64,000 nucleotides of DNA from Onthomorpha sp937906975 (lineage in GTDB: Bacteria; Bacteroidota; Bacteroidia; Bacteroidales; P3), in the NCBI GenBank assembly GCA_045614605.1, contig JAZLDH010000012.1, positions 124,001 through 188,000 on the forward strand. Reading direction: 5' to 3'. The position numbers were made by a program, and so were the translations under genes. Of this stretch, positions 36,774 through 45,294 are shown piece by piece. Position 1 is the first letter of the stretch. Every line of letters starts with the position of its first letter. Under the pieces are notes generated by a model. That model worked only from the letters and a program-made list of their open reading frames with translations, was not told where the DNA came from and ran no database searches.

Positions 36774-36788
36774 GTGATTAAGGAGTAA
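36774..36788 (+). repeat. direct repeat GTGATTAAGGAGTAA, copy 2
   Basis: Second identical copy, 16 bp before the end of the rluA-family gene, closing the hairpin cluster. Confidence 0.75.
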
Positions 36789-36803
36789 CTTGAATAACTA
36801 ATT

Positions 36804-37502
36804 TTAATCCTTAGAAATATTTTCATCAAACCATTGCCATAAAGAATCCTTTGGCAGTGGTGCGATGATTTTTATTTGCTCTTTTTTTACGGGGTGAAGA
36901 AATTCTAACTGCCTTGCGTGAAGCGATATTGAGGCATCTTTATTACTGCGTTCAAATCCGTATTTTAAATCGCCTTTTATCGGACAGCCAATGTGGGATA
37001 GCTGAACTCTTATTTGATGATGGCGACCTGTTTTTAGATTTACTTGCAATAGTTGATAGTTATCCCCTTTTGCTAAAACTTCATAGTCCAATTCAGCATA
37101 TTTTCCTTTGTTTGTATCTTTTGTAACAAAGGTTTTGTTTTGCTTTTCATTACGAATAAGAAAGTTTACTAAGGTTGCTTTTGGGTTTATGTTTTTATTT
37201 CTTACTATTGCCCAATATGTCTTGTGGATTTGGTGTTCTTTCATCATTTTGTTTAAGCGAACAAGGGCTTTTTCTGTTTTTGCAAACATAACAACACCAC
37301 TTACAGGCCTATCTAAACGATGTACCAATCCGCAATATACGTTTCCGGGTTTTTTGTACTTGGTTTTGAGGTAATGTTTCACCATTTCTTCTAATGAAAC
37401 ATCGCCCGTTTTGTCGGAATGTACTATTTGAGAAGAGAGTTTGTTAAGGATAATTATATGATTGTCCTCAAAAAGAATTTGTTTTTCAAGCTCTAAACTC
37501 AT
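36804..37502 (-). CDS. RluA family pseudouridine synthase
   Basis: A 232-residue enzyme that isomerises uridine in rRNA or tRNA. The catalytic motif HRLDRPVSG is at 61-69, with Asp64 as nucleophile, and the GRHHQIRVQL motif lies near residue 160. There is no S4 domain, so it is a short RluA/RluE-like form rather than RluD. Target sites cannot be assigned. Its ATG overlaps the Psd stop by 4 bp, suggesting co-translation with phospholipid genes, a linkage that is probably historical. Confidence 0.93.
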   Translation of the reverse strand: MSLELEKQILFEDNHIIILNKLSSQIVHSDKTGDVSLEEMVKHYLKTKYKKPGNVYCGLVHRLDRPVSGVVMFAKTEKALVRLNKMMKEHQIHKTYWAIVRNKNINPKATLVNFLIRNEKQNKTFVTKDTNKGKYAELDYEVLAKGDNYQLLQVNLKTGRHHQIRVQLSHIGCPIKGDLKYGFERSNKDASISLHARQLEFLHPVKKEQIKIIAPLPKDSLWQWFDENISKD

Positions 37503-38155
37503 ATACTTGCAAGAATTGAAATTCCGCCTTTGACTTTATCTTCCAATTCTGCATGAATTTGTGAGTCTATTGGGATAAATAAATCTACTCTTGAACCAAA
37601 TTTTATAAATCCAAGTTCATCGCCTTGTTTTACTACATCTCCTTCTTGTGCATAGCAGACAATTCTTCTTGCAAGTGCACCTGCAATTTGGCGTATTACG
37701 ATTCTTTGTCCTTTTTCTGTCTCTACACAAACAGTTGTACGTTCATTGAGTGTGGAACTTTTAGGGTGTTTTGCAATTAAATATCTTCCTGAATGGTAAT
37801 TAACGTAAACCACTTTTCCCGATACAGGATAGCGATTTACATGCACATTATTTGGCGACATAAAGGTAGAAATTTGAATGCACTCTGTTTTTAAAATTTC
37901 TGGTTCAAACACTTTTTCTACCACAACTATTGTTCCATCAGCCGAGGCTATGACTTGATTTGGATTTGAGGCCAAATCTCTCGATGGAATCCTAAAAAAT
38001 CTTACGATTACAAAGTCAAAAACAAGCAATCCTGCTATTAATAACCACCAAAACACATTCCACTCTTTTATAAAGCAGAACATTGCAACTAAAATTAAGA
38101 TTGAGATAATGATAATAGAAATACTAATTTTGTATCCTTCTTTGTGTATATACAT
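37499..38155 (-). CDS. psd: phosphatidylserine decarboxylase, short (archaeal-type) family
   Basis: Pyruvoyl enzyme that converts phosphatidylserine to phosphatidylethanolamine at the inner membrane. The 218 residues start with two close TM segments (about 11-50). The self-cleavage site is in KFGSRVD: Gly187/Ser188, where Ser becomes the pyruvoyl group. The conserved STFMSPNNVHVNRYPVSG region precedes it. The GS site (not LGST) and small size fit the class common in Bacteroidota. Next to cdsA, consistent with one lipid operon. Confidence 0.94.
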   Translation of the reverse strand: MYIHKEGYKISISIIIISILILVAMFCFIKEWNVFWWLLIAGLLVFDFVIVRFFRIPSRDLASNPNQVIASADGTIVVVEKVFEPEILKTECIQISTFMSPNNVHVNRYPVSGKVVYVNYHSGRYLIAKHPKSSTLNERTTVCVETEKGQRIVIRQIAGALARRIVCYAQEGDVVKQGDELGFIKFGSRVDLFIPIDSQIHAELEDKVKGGISILASI

Positions 38156-38161
38156 AACGTT

Positions 38162-38974
38162 TTATTTTACAATTATTTCTAAATAAACCCACACTATTGG
38201 TAAGACTATGAAGAGTATGTCAAATCTATCTAATATTCCTCCATGTCCTGGGAGAATTTTTCCGCTGTCTTTTACTCCCATTTGACGTTTAAACATCGAT
38301 TCTACTAAGTCTCCAAGTGTTCCAATAATAGAAACTATTATTGAAATCACTATCCAATGTTGCATGGCAAAGATATTAGAAAATTTTGAAATAACAATAC
38401 CTGCTATTACAGTAAATAAAAATCCTCCTACAAAACCTTCCCAACTTTTCTTTGGAGAATGACGTTCAAACAAACGGTGTTTTCCAAATTTTACTCCTGT
38501 TAAATATGCAAATGTATCGTTACACCATGCTAATATAAAGACACTTAACAATAAAAGCGGTTGAAATTCTGAGTTATATTGAATAATAAGATTGGTTGTC
38601 GAGATTGGAAGTATTATATAAATCAATCCGCAAATTAAAAATGCGATTGAGGTAAATGGCTCTTCGTTTTTTTGATACAAAGCAGCAATAAAATTCGCAA
38701 TTACTAAGACTACACTTATCAAAAGTGGTAATTTAAAATCTATATTAAAAGAATAGAGTGCAACTGTTGTGTAAAGAGCGATTGCAGTTAGGTATGCAAG
38801 TATGGAATTAGAAATTTTATATTTGTTTTTTGCAACATTATAAAATTCACTCAATGCAACAAGTCCTATTATTCCAAAATAAATGGAAGATATTATAGGC
38901 TTAAAACATATTGCAGCTAAAACACTTGCAACATACACGCCTCCTGTGAGAGTTCTTTTTAATAAATCATTCAT
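38162..38974 (-). CDS. cdsA: phosphatidate cytidylyltransferase
   Basis: Makes CDP-diacylglycerol from phosphatidic acid and CTP, the branch point of phospholipid synthesis. The 270-residue polytopic protein has about eight TM segments and ends in the family signature: SMFKRQMGVKDSGKILPGHG, then GILDRFD. PKKSWEG precedes it. Six bp upstream of psd and 11 bp downstream of the LUD gene. Confidence 0.96.
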   Translation of the reverse strand: MNDLLKRTLTGGVYVASVLAAICFKPIISSIYFGIIGLVALSEFYNVAKNKYKISNSILAYLTAIALYTTVALYSFNIDFKLPLLISVVLVIANFIAALYQKNEEPFTSIAFLICGLIYIILPISTTNLIIQYNSEFQPLLLLSVFILAWCNDTFAYLTGVKFGKHRLFERHSPKKSWEGFVGGFLFTVIAGIVISKFSNIFAMQHWIVISIIVSIIGTLGDLVESMFKRQMGVKDSGKILPGHGGILDRFDILFIVLPIVWVYLEIIVK

Positions 38975-38985
38975 ATTTCTTATTA

Positions 38986-39567
38986 TTATTCAATTACATA
39001 AAGATAAAATTCAACTACTGATTGTTTCAAGGCTTCGCTTGGCATAAAAGTCGTTATGGATTGCGGAATATTTTCCAATAATTGTTCAAGAGCTTCTTTA
39101 TAGTTACGATAAAGTTGCAAACTATGTGCAACTACAATAAATATTGAAGGCAATTTATTTACCGTTTCTCCAAATCCTTGTTTAGATGTAATAAGAACAC
39201 TTCCCGAATTTGCAATTAAAGCTTGACAAAGACTGATACCCACTATTGCTTTTTCGCTATCCGAAGTTGTTTCTATTGCTTTATCTCTTAAATACAGGTC
39301 TAAATCTTCACTAAATGCAAAAATATTTTCCCATTTACGATATTCTATAAGCGATTTTAGTTTTAAAATAAAATCTTGCTCGTTTTCACAATAGACAAAT
39401 CGTCCTTTGGCATTCACAAACCTTTGTGCAAAAACCATTAACTCGTCATCTTCAATAAGAGAATAAGAAACAGGAGAATCCTCTTTAACAAATTCTCCCA
39501 TTTCTTCCTTTATAACATTTTGTTTTAATACTTTGAAGAATAACTCTCGTCTATTCTTGTTGCTCAT
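38986..39567 (-). CDS. LUD domain protein (LutC/YkgG-like)
   Basis: A 193-residue single-domain protein of the LUD superfamily, which includes the lactate-utilisation proteins LutB and LutC. The region ISLCQALIANSGSVLITSKQG and later PSIFIVVAHSLQLY are typical of LutC-type domains. No lutA or lutB is nearby, so a role in lactate oxidation is not supported. Its position between ftsH and cdsA is its only context. The start overlaps the ftsH 3' end by 17 bp. Confidence 0.82.
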   Translation of the reverse strand: MSNKNRRELFFKVLKQNVIKEEMGEFVKEDSPVSYSLIEDDELMVFAQRFVNAKGRFVYCENEQDFILKLKSLIEYRKWENIFAFSEDLDLYLRDKAIETTSDSEKAIVGISLCQALIANSGSVLITSKQGFGETVNKLPSIFIVVAHSLQLYRNYKEALEQLLENIPQSITTFMPSEALKQSVVEFYLYVIE

Positions 39568-41569
39568 CTACTTTTTCTTCGTCCCAAGGACGTTTTCCGT
39601 AAATATTTTCTACGTCTTCTCTAAATATTACTTCTCTTTCTACAAGTATTGTTGCCAAAGCATCTAATTTTTCACGGTTTTCAGTCAATAAAGACTTAGC
39701 TTGATTGTATGCCTCTTCAACCATTGAACGGATTTGTGCATCTATTTTTTCAGCAGTCTTTTCACTGAATGGTTTTTGAAAGCCATATTCGCTCTGTCCA
39801 CTTGAATCATAGAAAGAAAGGTTGCCTATTTCTTTGTCCAAGCCGTAATACACAACCATTGCATAGGCTTGTTTTGTAACTCTCTCTAAATCGTTTAACG
39901 CACCTGTAGAAACTTCTCCAAAAACTATTTCTTCAGCGGCTCTACCTCCAAGAAGTGAAATCATTTGATGAAGTAGTTGCGTCTTTGTTGTGATTTGTCT
40001 TTCCTCAGGCAAATACCACGCAGCGCCAAGGGCTTGTCCTCTTGGCACAATCGTTACTTTCACAAGCGGATTAGCATATTGCAACAACCAACTTACAGAA
40101 GCATGTCCTGCCTCGTGATAAGCAATAGTTTTTTTCTCTTTTGGAGTAATTATTTTGTTCTTTTTCTCCAATCCGCCAATGATTCTATCAACCGCATCTA
40201 AGAAATCTTGTTTTTCTATTATTTTTTTATCTTTTCTTGCCGCAATTAAAGCTGCTTCGTTACATACATTCGCAATGTCTGCACCTGAAAAGCCAGGAGT
40301 TTGTTTTGATAAAAATTCAATATCTACATCTTTTTCATCAAATTTCAGTTTTGCAGTATGTACTTTAAAGATAGCTTTTCTTTCAGGTAAGTCAGGCAAA
40401 TCCACATGTATTTGTCTATCGAAACGACCTGCTCTCAACAAAGCTTTATCCAAAATATCAACACGGTTTGTTGCAGCAAGAATTATCACTCCTGCGTTTG
40501 TGCCAAAGCCGTCCATTTCAGTAAGCAATTGATTTAAGGTATTTTCTCTTTCATCGTTTGAACCAGAAGAAAGATTCTTACCTCTTGCTCTACCAATTGC
40601 GTCTATTTCATCTATAAATACAATACAAGGTGCTTTCTTTTTAGCATTTTCAAATAAATCTCTTACTCTTGAGGCTCCAACTCCAACAAACATTTCCACA
40701 AAGTCAGAACCCGAAAGCGAAAAGAAAGGAACCTTCGCCTCTCCTGCAACAGCCTTTGCCAAAAGCGTCTTTCCTGTACCCGGAGGGCCGACAAGCAAAG
40801 CACCTTTTGGTATTTTTCCTCCAAGATTGGTGTATTTCGATGGCGATTTTAAGAAATCCACTATTTCTTTCACCTCTATTTTTGCCTCTTCCAATCCCGC
40901 AACATCTGCAAAGGTGATATTTATATCCTTATCCTTATCATATAGGCGAGCTTTGCTTTTTCCAACATTGAAAATGCCGCCACCCATTCCGCCACCGCCA
41001 GAGTTGCTTCCGCCTCTCATCATTCTAATCATCACAACCCAAAAGATAACCATTATAAGTATAGAAATCAAGAAGAAACCATTGTCTCCAAAGAAGCTTT
41101 TTCTTTCTTCCGATTCTACATTTATACGTTTATCAGCAATTATCTTTTGTTTTTCTATTTGCGAGGCTACACCAACAGTATCTTTTACTATCCATTGGTC
41201 TTCAACAGTCTTTAATATAGCACGAAAATCCTCGTAATCTACAAATTTGAATATGTAAAAACCATTTAAAGTCTTGTTTGTAGAACCAAATGTTCCCTTT
41301 GGTTTTAAATCGTTATAGGTTGTATCGTTTTCTATTTGAGTAGGCTTGATATAAACCTCAGCAAACTCCTTATTTACTACCTTTATTTTTTCATAATCCT
41401 TTTTTAGCAAAACCGTTCTCAACTTATCCTCGTTTATTTCACGAGAAGTAGTAGCATCGGGTCCGCTAAACATCATAAATCCCAAAATCAAAAGCAAACC
41501 AACATACACCCAATAGATTTTAAACTTAATTTTGGGTGGTTGTTTTTTTGATTTATTTTGTTGAGCCAT
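39551..41569 (-). CDS. ftsH: ATP-dependent zinc metalloprotease FtsH
   Basis: Membrane-anchored AAA+ protease that degrades misassembled membrane proteins and regulators. The 672 residues have TM helices near 18-37 and 167-187 with a periplasmic domain between, then Walker A GPPGTGKT near residue 258, Walker B CIVFIDEIDAIG, the SRH arginines (RAGRFDRQIHVDLPD) and the zinc site HEAGH near residue 480. A glycine-rich linker (GGSNSGGGGMGGG) follows the second TM. The downstream LUD gene overlaps its 3' end by 17 bp; rsfS ends 10 bp upstream. Confidence 0.98.
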   Translation of the reverse strand: MAQQNKSKKQPPKIKFKIYWVYVGLLLILGFMMFSGPDATTSREINEDKLRTVLLKKDYEKIKVVNKEFAEVYIKPTQIENDTTYNDLKPKGTFGSTNKTLNGFYIFKFVDYEDFRAILKTVEDQWIVKDTVGVASQIEKQKIIADKRINVESEERKSFFGDNGFFLISILIMVIFWVVMIRMMRGGSNSGGGGMGGGIFNVGKSKARLYDKDKDINITFADVAGLEEAKIEVKEIVDFLKSPSKYTNLGGKIPKGALLVGPPGTGKTLLAKAVAGEAKVPFFSLSGSDFVEMFVGVGASRVRDLFENAKKKAPCIVFIDEIDAIGRARGKNLSSGSNDERENTLNQLLTEMDGFGTNAGVIILAATNRVDILDKALLRAGRFDRQIHVDLPDLPERKAIFKVHTAKLKFDEKDVDIEFLSKQTPGFSGADIANVCNEAALIAARKDKKIIEKQDFLDAVDRIIGGLEKKNKIITPKEKKTIAYHEAGHASVSWLLQYANPLVKVTIVPRGQALGAAWYLPEERQITTKTQLLHQMISLLGGRAAEEIVFGEVSTGALNDLERVTKQAYAMVVYYGLDKEIGNLSFYDSSGQSEYGFQKPFSEKTAEKIDAQIRSMVEEAYNQAKSLLTENREKLDALATILVEREVIFREDVENIYGKRPWDEEKVDEQQE

Positions 41570-41579
41570 AATTTTATTT

Positions 41580-41951
41580 TTAATCTATATCTTCTAAATG
41601 AGTTTGTTTTACGTCTTTCCACATTGCTTCAATGTTGTAGAACTCTCTTGTTTCTTCTAAGAAAACGTGAACCACAACATCAAAATAGTCAAGCAAGACC
41701 CATTGACAGTTTTGTAAGCCTTCCACTTTTCTTGGATTAAGTCCTGTTGCTTGTTTTATTTCTCTGTCTATTGAATCTGTGATTGCATCTACGTGAGATG
41801 GAGAATTTGCAGTACAAATCACATAATATTCAAATAGAGAACCATCTATACCATCAAAATCTATTATGGTAATATTTTTTCCTTTTTTTTCTTGTATTCC
41901 TTTCACAGCAATCTGCGAAAGAATCTCAGCTTCTTTTCTTTGTCTTCCCAT
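41580..41951 (-). CDS. rsfS: ribosomal silencing factor RsfS
   Basis: A 123-residue RsfS/Iojap protein that binds ribosomal protein uL14 and blocks subunit joining during starvation. Conserved stretches are SHVDAITDSI, CQWVLLDYFDVVVHVFLEETREFY and the C-terminal MWKDV. First gene of the minus-strand run that continues to ftsH. A -7-like box (TATATTTG, 41974-41981) lies upstream on the minus strand, without a clear -33 partner. Confidence 0.96.
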   Translation of the reverse strand: MGRQRKEAEILSQIAVKGIQEKKGKNITIIDFDGIDGSLFEYYVICTANSPSHVDAITDSIDREIKQATGLNPRKVEGLQNCQWVLLDYFDVVVHVFLEETREFYNIEAMWKDVKQTHLEDID

Positions 41952-42022
41952 TATATTTTCTCAAATTATTATGCAAATATACGAATATTTATAATAACGA
42001 TAACTTTTCTAAAAAGTTGTAT

Positions 42023-42115
42023 ATTTTCTCTTAGCTTTAGAATTTTTTTTCTTAGCTTTAAAAAATTATTTCTTAGCTTTAGAAAATTTTTTCTTAGACT
42101 TTTTTTCCTAAGAAA
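42023..42115. repeat. 21-bp phased repeat array E, between divergent genes
   Basis: CTTAG cores at 42030, 42051, 42072 and 42093, each 21 bp from the next and all in one orientation, followed by an inverted CTAAG at 42108. The first three have the extended word CTTAGCTTTA. The array sits in the 269-bp gap between the divergent starts of rsfS and the TPR gene, so it cannot serve as a terminator for either. The rest of the gap holds A/T runs and a short palindrome TTTTAACGTTAAAA near 42140. Confidence 0.85.
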
Positions 42116-42220
42116 AAGCCTCATACACTTTTTTCAACATTTTAACGTTAAAAAAAAATAAAAACTAAATATTATATATGTTTTTTTTATAGTAATTTAG
42201 TACTCTAAAATTATATTAAA

Positions 42221-45200
42221 ATGAGAAAGAATATCAAAACGTTATTTATCGCAACGAGTTTATTTTTAATACCTTTTATTCTCACAGCACAAAAAACAGA
42301 GATAAAAAAATCAGATGATTTAAAGCAAGCCTTAGAGAATTATCATAGCAAAAACTATTCATTAAGCCTTGAACAATTCACCTCTTACATTGAAAAAAAC
42401 AAAGCAAACAACACTTTGTCGTTAGAAGATGCGTATTTTTTTCAAGCATCTTGTGCTTACGAATTAATGAACAATGACACAGATAAACTTCTGCTTGATT
42501 TCATAAACAATTTTCAAGAAAGCCATCGTGTAAATGATGCTAAATTTCTTTTAGCCAATCATTACATGAGAAATCAACAGTTTGAAAAAGCCGAAAGCAT
42601 ATATTCGCAAATCAATATCAAGTCTTTGCCTCAATCAACAAAGTATGAATATTACTACAAGCAAGGACACTGTCAGTTTATGCAGAAAAATTATGAGAAA
42701 GCAAAGACTTCTTTCAAGCATGTAAAAGATGCAAGAAGTAAATACGCTGTTGCTGCAACTTATTTCTACGGACACATTCTTTATGAAGAAGGAGAATACA
42801 ACAAAGCCTTGAAAGAATTTCTTCCTTTGAGAAATGAGAAAAATTTTGGCAAGATTGTACCTTATTATATAGCACAAATCTATTACAAGGAAAAGAAATA
42901 TGAAGAATTAATTGCTATTGCTTCTGAACTTTCTAACAATTCAAAATCTAAAAACAGTTCTGAATTAAATAAAATGTTAGGAGACGCATACTATAAGTTA
43001 GGACGCTATAGCGAGGCAATACCTTATCTTGAAAAATCAGTACAAGCACCTAATGTTGCAAGCTCACAAGATTATTATCTTTTAGGATTTACTCTTTTAG
43101 AAGAAAAACAATACGAAAGAGCAAAGACCTACCTTGAAAAAGCAGGAGATAACAACGATTCTCTTTCACAAAATGCTCTTTATCACTTAGGAATTTGTTA
43201 TTTACAATTGAACGATAAAATTTCTGCAAAGTCTATGTTTAAGGAAGCTTACAAATACGACTTTGACAACAAGATAAAAGAAAAAGCCTTATTGAATTTC
43301 GCTAAGCTTTCATACGAAACAAACGCTGCTTTTAACGAAAGTATAAAGGCATTCCAAACCTACATTGAGTTATTCCCTAAATCGAAAAACGCAAACGAAG
43401 CAAAAGAATATCTTGCTCAACTTTATGGAAATACACAAAACTATCGTGATGCGATTGAAATGATTGAGCAAATGACTGAGCGTAATAAAACCATAAATCA
43501 AGCCTATCAAAAAATTTGTTTAAACAGAGCGATTGAGTGTTTTAACGAAAACAAACTTGATGAGGCGATAATCTATCTTGATAAGTCGCTTTCTCAATCA
43601 CACTCTAATGAAATCACCGCTATTGCTTACTATTTGAAAGGCGAATCTTACTATCAATTAGAAAACTACAATCTTTCTATTAACAATCTTAAAAAATTCT
43701 TTGAAACACCTGGCTCTAAGAGTAATATCTACCACAATCAAGCCAACTACACAATGGGATACAACCTTTTCAAGCAAAAAAAATATAGCCAAGCATTGAA
43801 ATACTTTAAAGCATGTGAAGAATCTAAAAACGAGACAATAAATATTGATGCAAAATGTCGCTATGCAGACTGTTTATACATGGGTAAAGACTTCCAAAAC
43901 GCAATAAAAGAATACGATTACGTAATTTCTAAAAACAAATTAGACGCTGACTATGCAAGTTACCAAAAAGGAATGGCATACGGTGCATTAGGAAATTACG
44001 ATAGAAAGATTAGTATTTTGGAATCTGCACTTTCACAATTCCCAAAAAGCAATTATGTAGCGAGTATGATGTATGAATTAGCAAACTCTTACTTAACTCT
44101 TGACCTATACCCTAAATCATTAGAACTATACAATAAAATCACAACTTCTTATCCACAATCAATACACGCAAAAGACTCTTACGCAAAAATAGGTATGATA
44201 TACTACAACATGGGCAAAGAAAAAGAAGCATTAACTCACCTAAAACAAGTTGTAGAAAAGTATCCTGGCACAGAAGAAGCAAAGTCTGCTTTAAACAATA
44301 TCAAGACAATCTATATTGAGGCTAACAATGTAGATGAGTTTATAGCATATACAAAAAGGATTCCAGAGGCAGAAATCACTCAAAGCGAACAAGACTCTAT
44401 AAGCTATCAAGCAATAGAAAACCAATATATGAATGGAGATTGTCAAAGAGCAATATCAGGATTTAAAGACTATATAGCAAAATATCCTGACGGAGCATTC
44501 TTTGTTTCTGCTAATTATTACCTTGCTGATTGCTTGATAAAAAATTCTCAAAAACAAGAAGCCCTACAAGCATACGAAAACATAATTCAAAAACCTAAAA
44601 ACTCTTTCACAGAAAAAGCCATTTTAAAAGCAGCAGGCTTAAACTTTGAGGCTAAAAACTATGAAACAGCATTAGCAGAGTATTGTTTACTTGAACAAAC
44701 TGCCGAAATCAGCAACCATAAACTACAAGCATTAGTTGGAGCTATGGAATGCTATTATTTATTAGATAAATTTGACTCTACAATCATTGCTTCAAACAAA
44801 GTTCTTGCACTTGAAAAAACAGATGAAAACACTTCTGAAACTGCAACTTATTATTTAGCAAAATCTCTTTTAAAAGGCTCAAATTCTGGTCAAGCAATAG
44901 AAGAATTTAGAAAGCTAACAAAAGCCAAAAACACAGAATACGCCTCAGAAGCACAATACACACTTGCAGAAATCCAATACAACAATGGCAATTTAGATGA
45001 ATCTGAAAAGACCATTTTAGAAATCACAAGCAATCCTAGTAGCGAATATTGGTTAGCTAAAGCTTTCATACTTTGGTCTGACATTTTCAAACAACGAGGC
45101 AATAAGATACAAGCAAAACAAACACTACAAAGTATCATAGACAACTATGAAGGAGATGATTCCATTATAACAGAGGCTCAAAACAAACTAAACGAAATAA

Positions 45201-45292
45201 ATAACAAACACTCTGAGGAGCAAAAACTACAAGAACAAAAATTACAAGAGCAAAAAGAAGCAGTAGATGAAGTAATAATTGAAAATAAATAA
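42221..45292 (+). CDS. secreted tetratricopeptide repeat protein
   Basis: A 1023-residue exported protein with a signal peptide (1-24, ending LTAQ). Nearly the whole length is TPR and Sel1/outer-membrane-lipoprotein-like helical pairs, with recurring YYKLGRYSEAIPYLEKS and FPKSKNANEAKEYLAQLY motifs. It ends in a short Gln/Lys/Glu coiled stretch containing repeats of KLQEQ. Such proteins scaffold envelope complexes. It lies 2 bp ahead of an outer-membrane barrel gene, suggesting a shared envelope function. No specific family is recognised. Confidence 0.88.
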   Translation: MRKNIKTLFIATSLFLIPFILTAQKTEIKKSDDLKQALENYHSKNYSLSLEQFTSYIEKNKANNTLSLEDAYFFQASCAYELMNNDTDKLLLDFINNFQESHRVNDAKFLLANHYMRNQQFEKAESIYSQINIKSLPQSTKYEYYYKQGHCQFMQKNYEKAKTSFKHVKDARSKYAVAATYFYGHILYEEGEYNKALKEFLPLRNEKNFGKIVPYYIAQIYYKEKKYEELIAIASELSNNSKSKNSSELNKMLGDAYYKLGRYSEAIPYLEKSVQAPNVASSQDYYLLGFTLLEEKQYERAKTYLEKAGDNNDSLSQNALYHLGICYLQLNDKISAKSMFKEAYKYDFDNKIKEKALLNFAKLSYETNAAFNESIKAFQTYIELFPKSKNANEAKEYLAQLYGNTQNYRDAIEMIEQMTERNKTINQAYQKICLNRAIECFNENKLDEAIIYLDKSLSQSHSNEITAIAYYLKGESYYQLENYNLSINNLKKFFETPGSKSNIYHNQANYTMGYNLFKQKKYSQALKYFKACEESKNETINIDAKCRYADCLYMGKDFQNAIKEYDYVISKNKLDADYASYQKGMAYGALGNYDRKISILESALSQFPKSNYVASMMYELANSYLTLDLYPKSLELYNKITTSYPQSIHAKDSYAKIGMIYYNMGKEKEALTHLKQVVEKYPGTEEAKSALNNIKTIYIEANNVDEFIAYTKRIPEAEITQSEQDSISYQAIENQYMNGDCQRAISGFKDYIAKYPDGAFFVSANYYLADCLIKNSQKQEALQAYENIIQKPKNSFTEKAILKAAGLNFEAKNYETALAEYCLLEQTAEISNHKLQALVGAMECYYLLDKFDSTIIASNKVLALEKTDENTSETATYYLAKSLLKGSNSGQAIEEFRKLTKAKNTEYASEAQYTLAEIQYNNGNLDESEKTILEITSNPSSEYWLAKAFILWSDIFKQRGNKIQAKQTLQSIIDNYEGDDSIITEAQNKLNEINNKHSEEQKLQEQKLQEQKEAVDEVIIENK

Positions 45293-45294
45293 GT

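Noticed and set aside
40827..41237. 136-residue reading opposite ftsH
   Set aside because: Antisense shadow; rich in Ser, Pro and Ile with no family resemblance.
41892..42161. 89-residue Phe/Ser-rich reading between rsfS and the TPR gene
   Set aside because: It is a translation of repeat array E.
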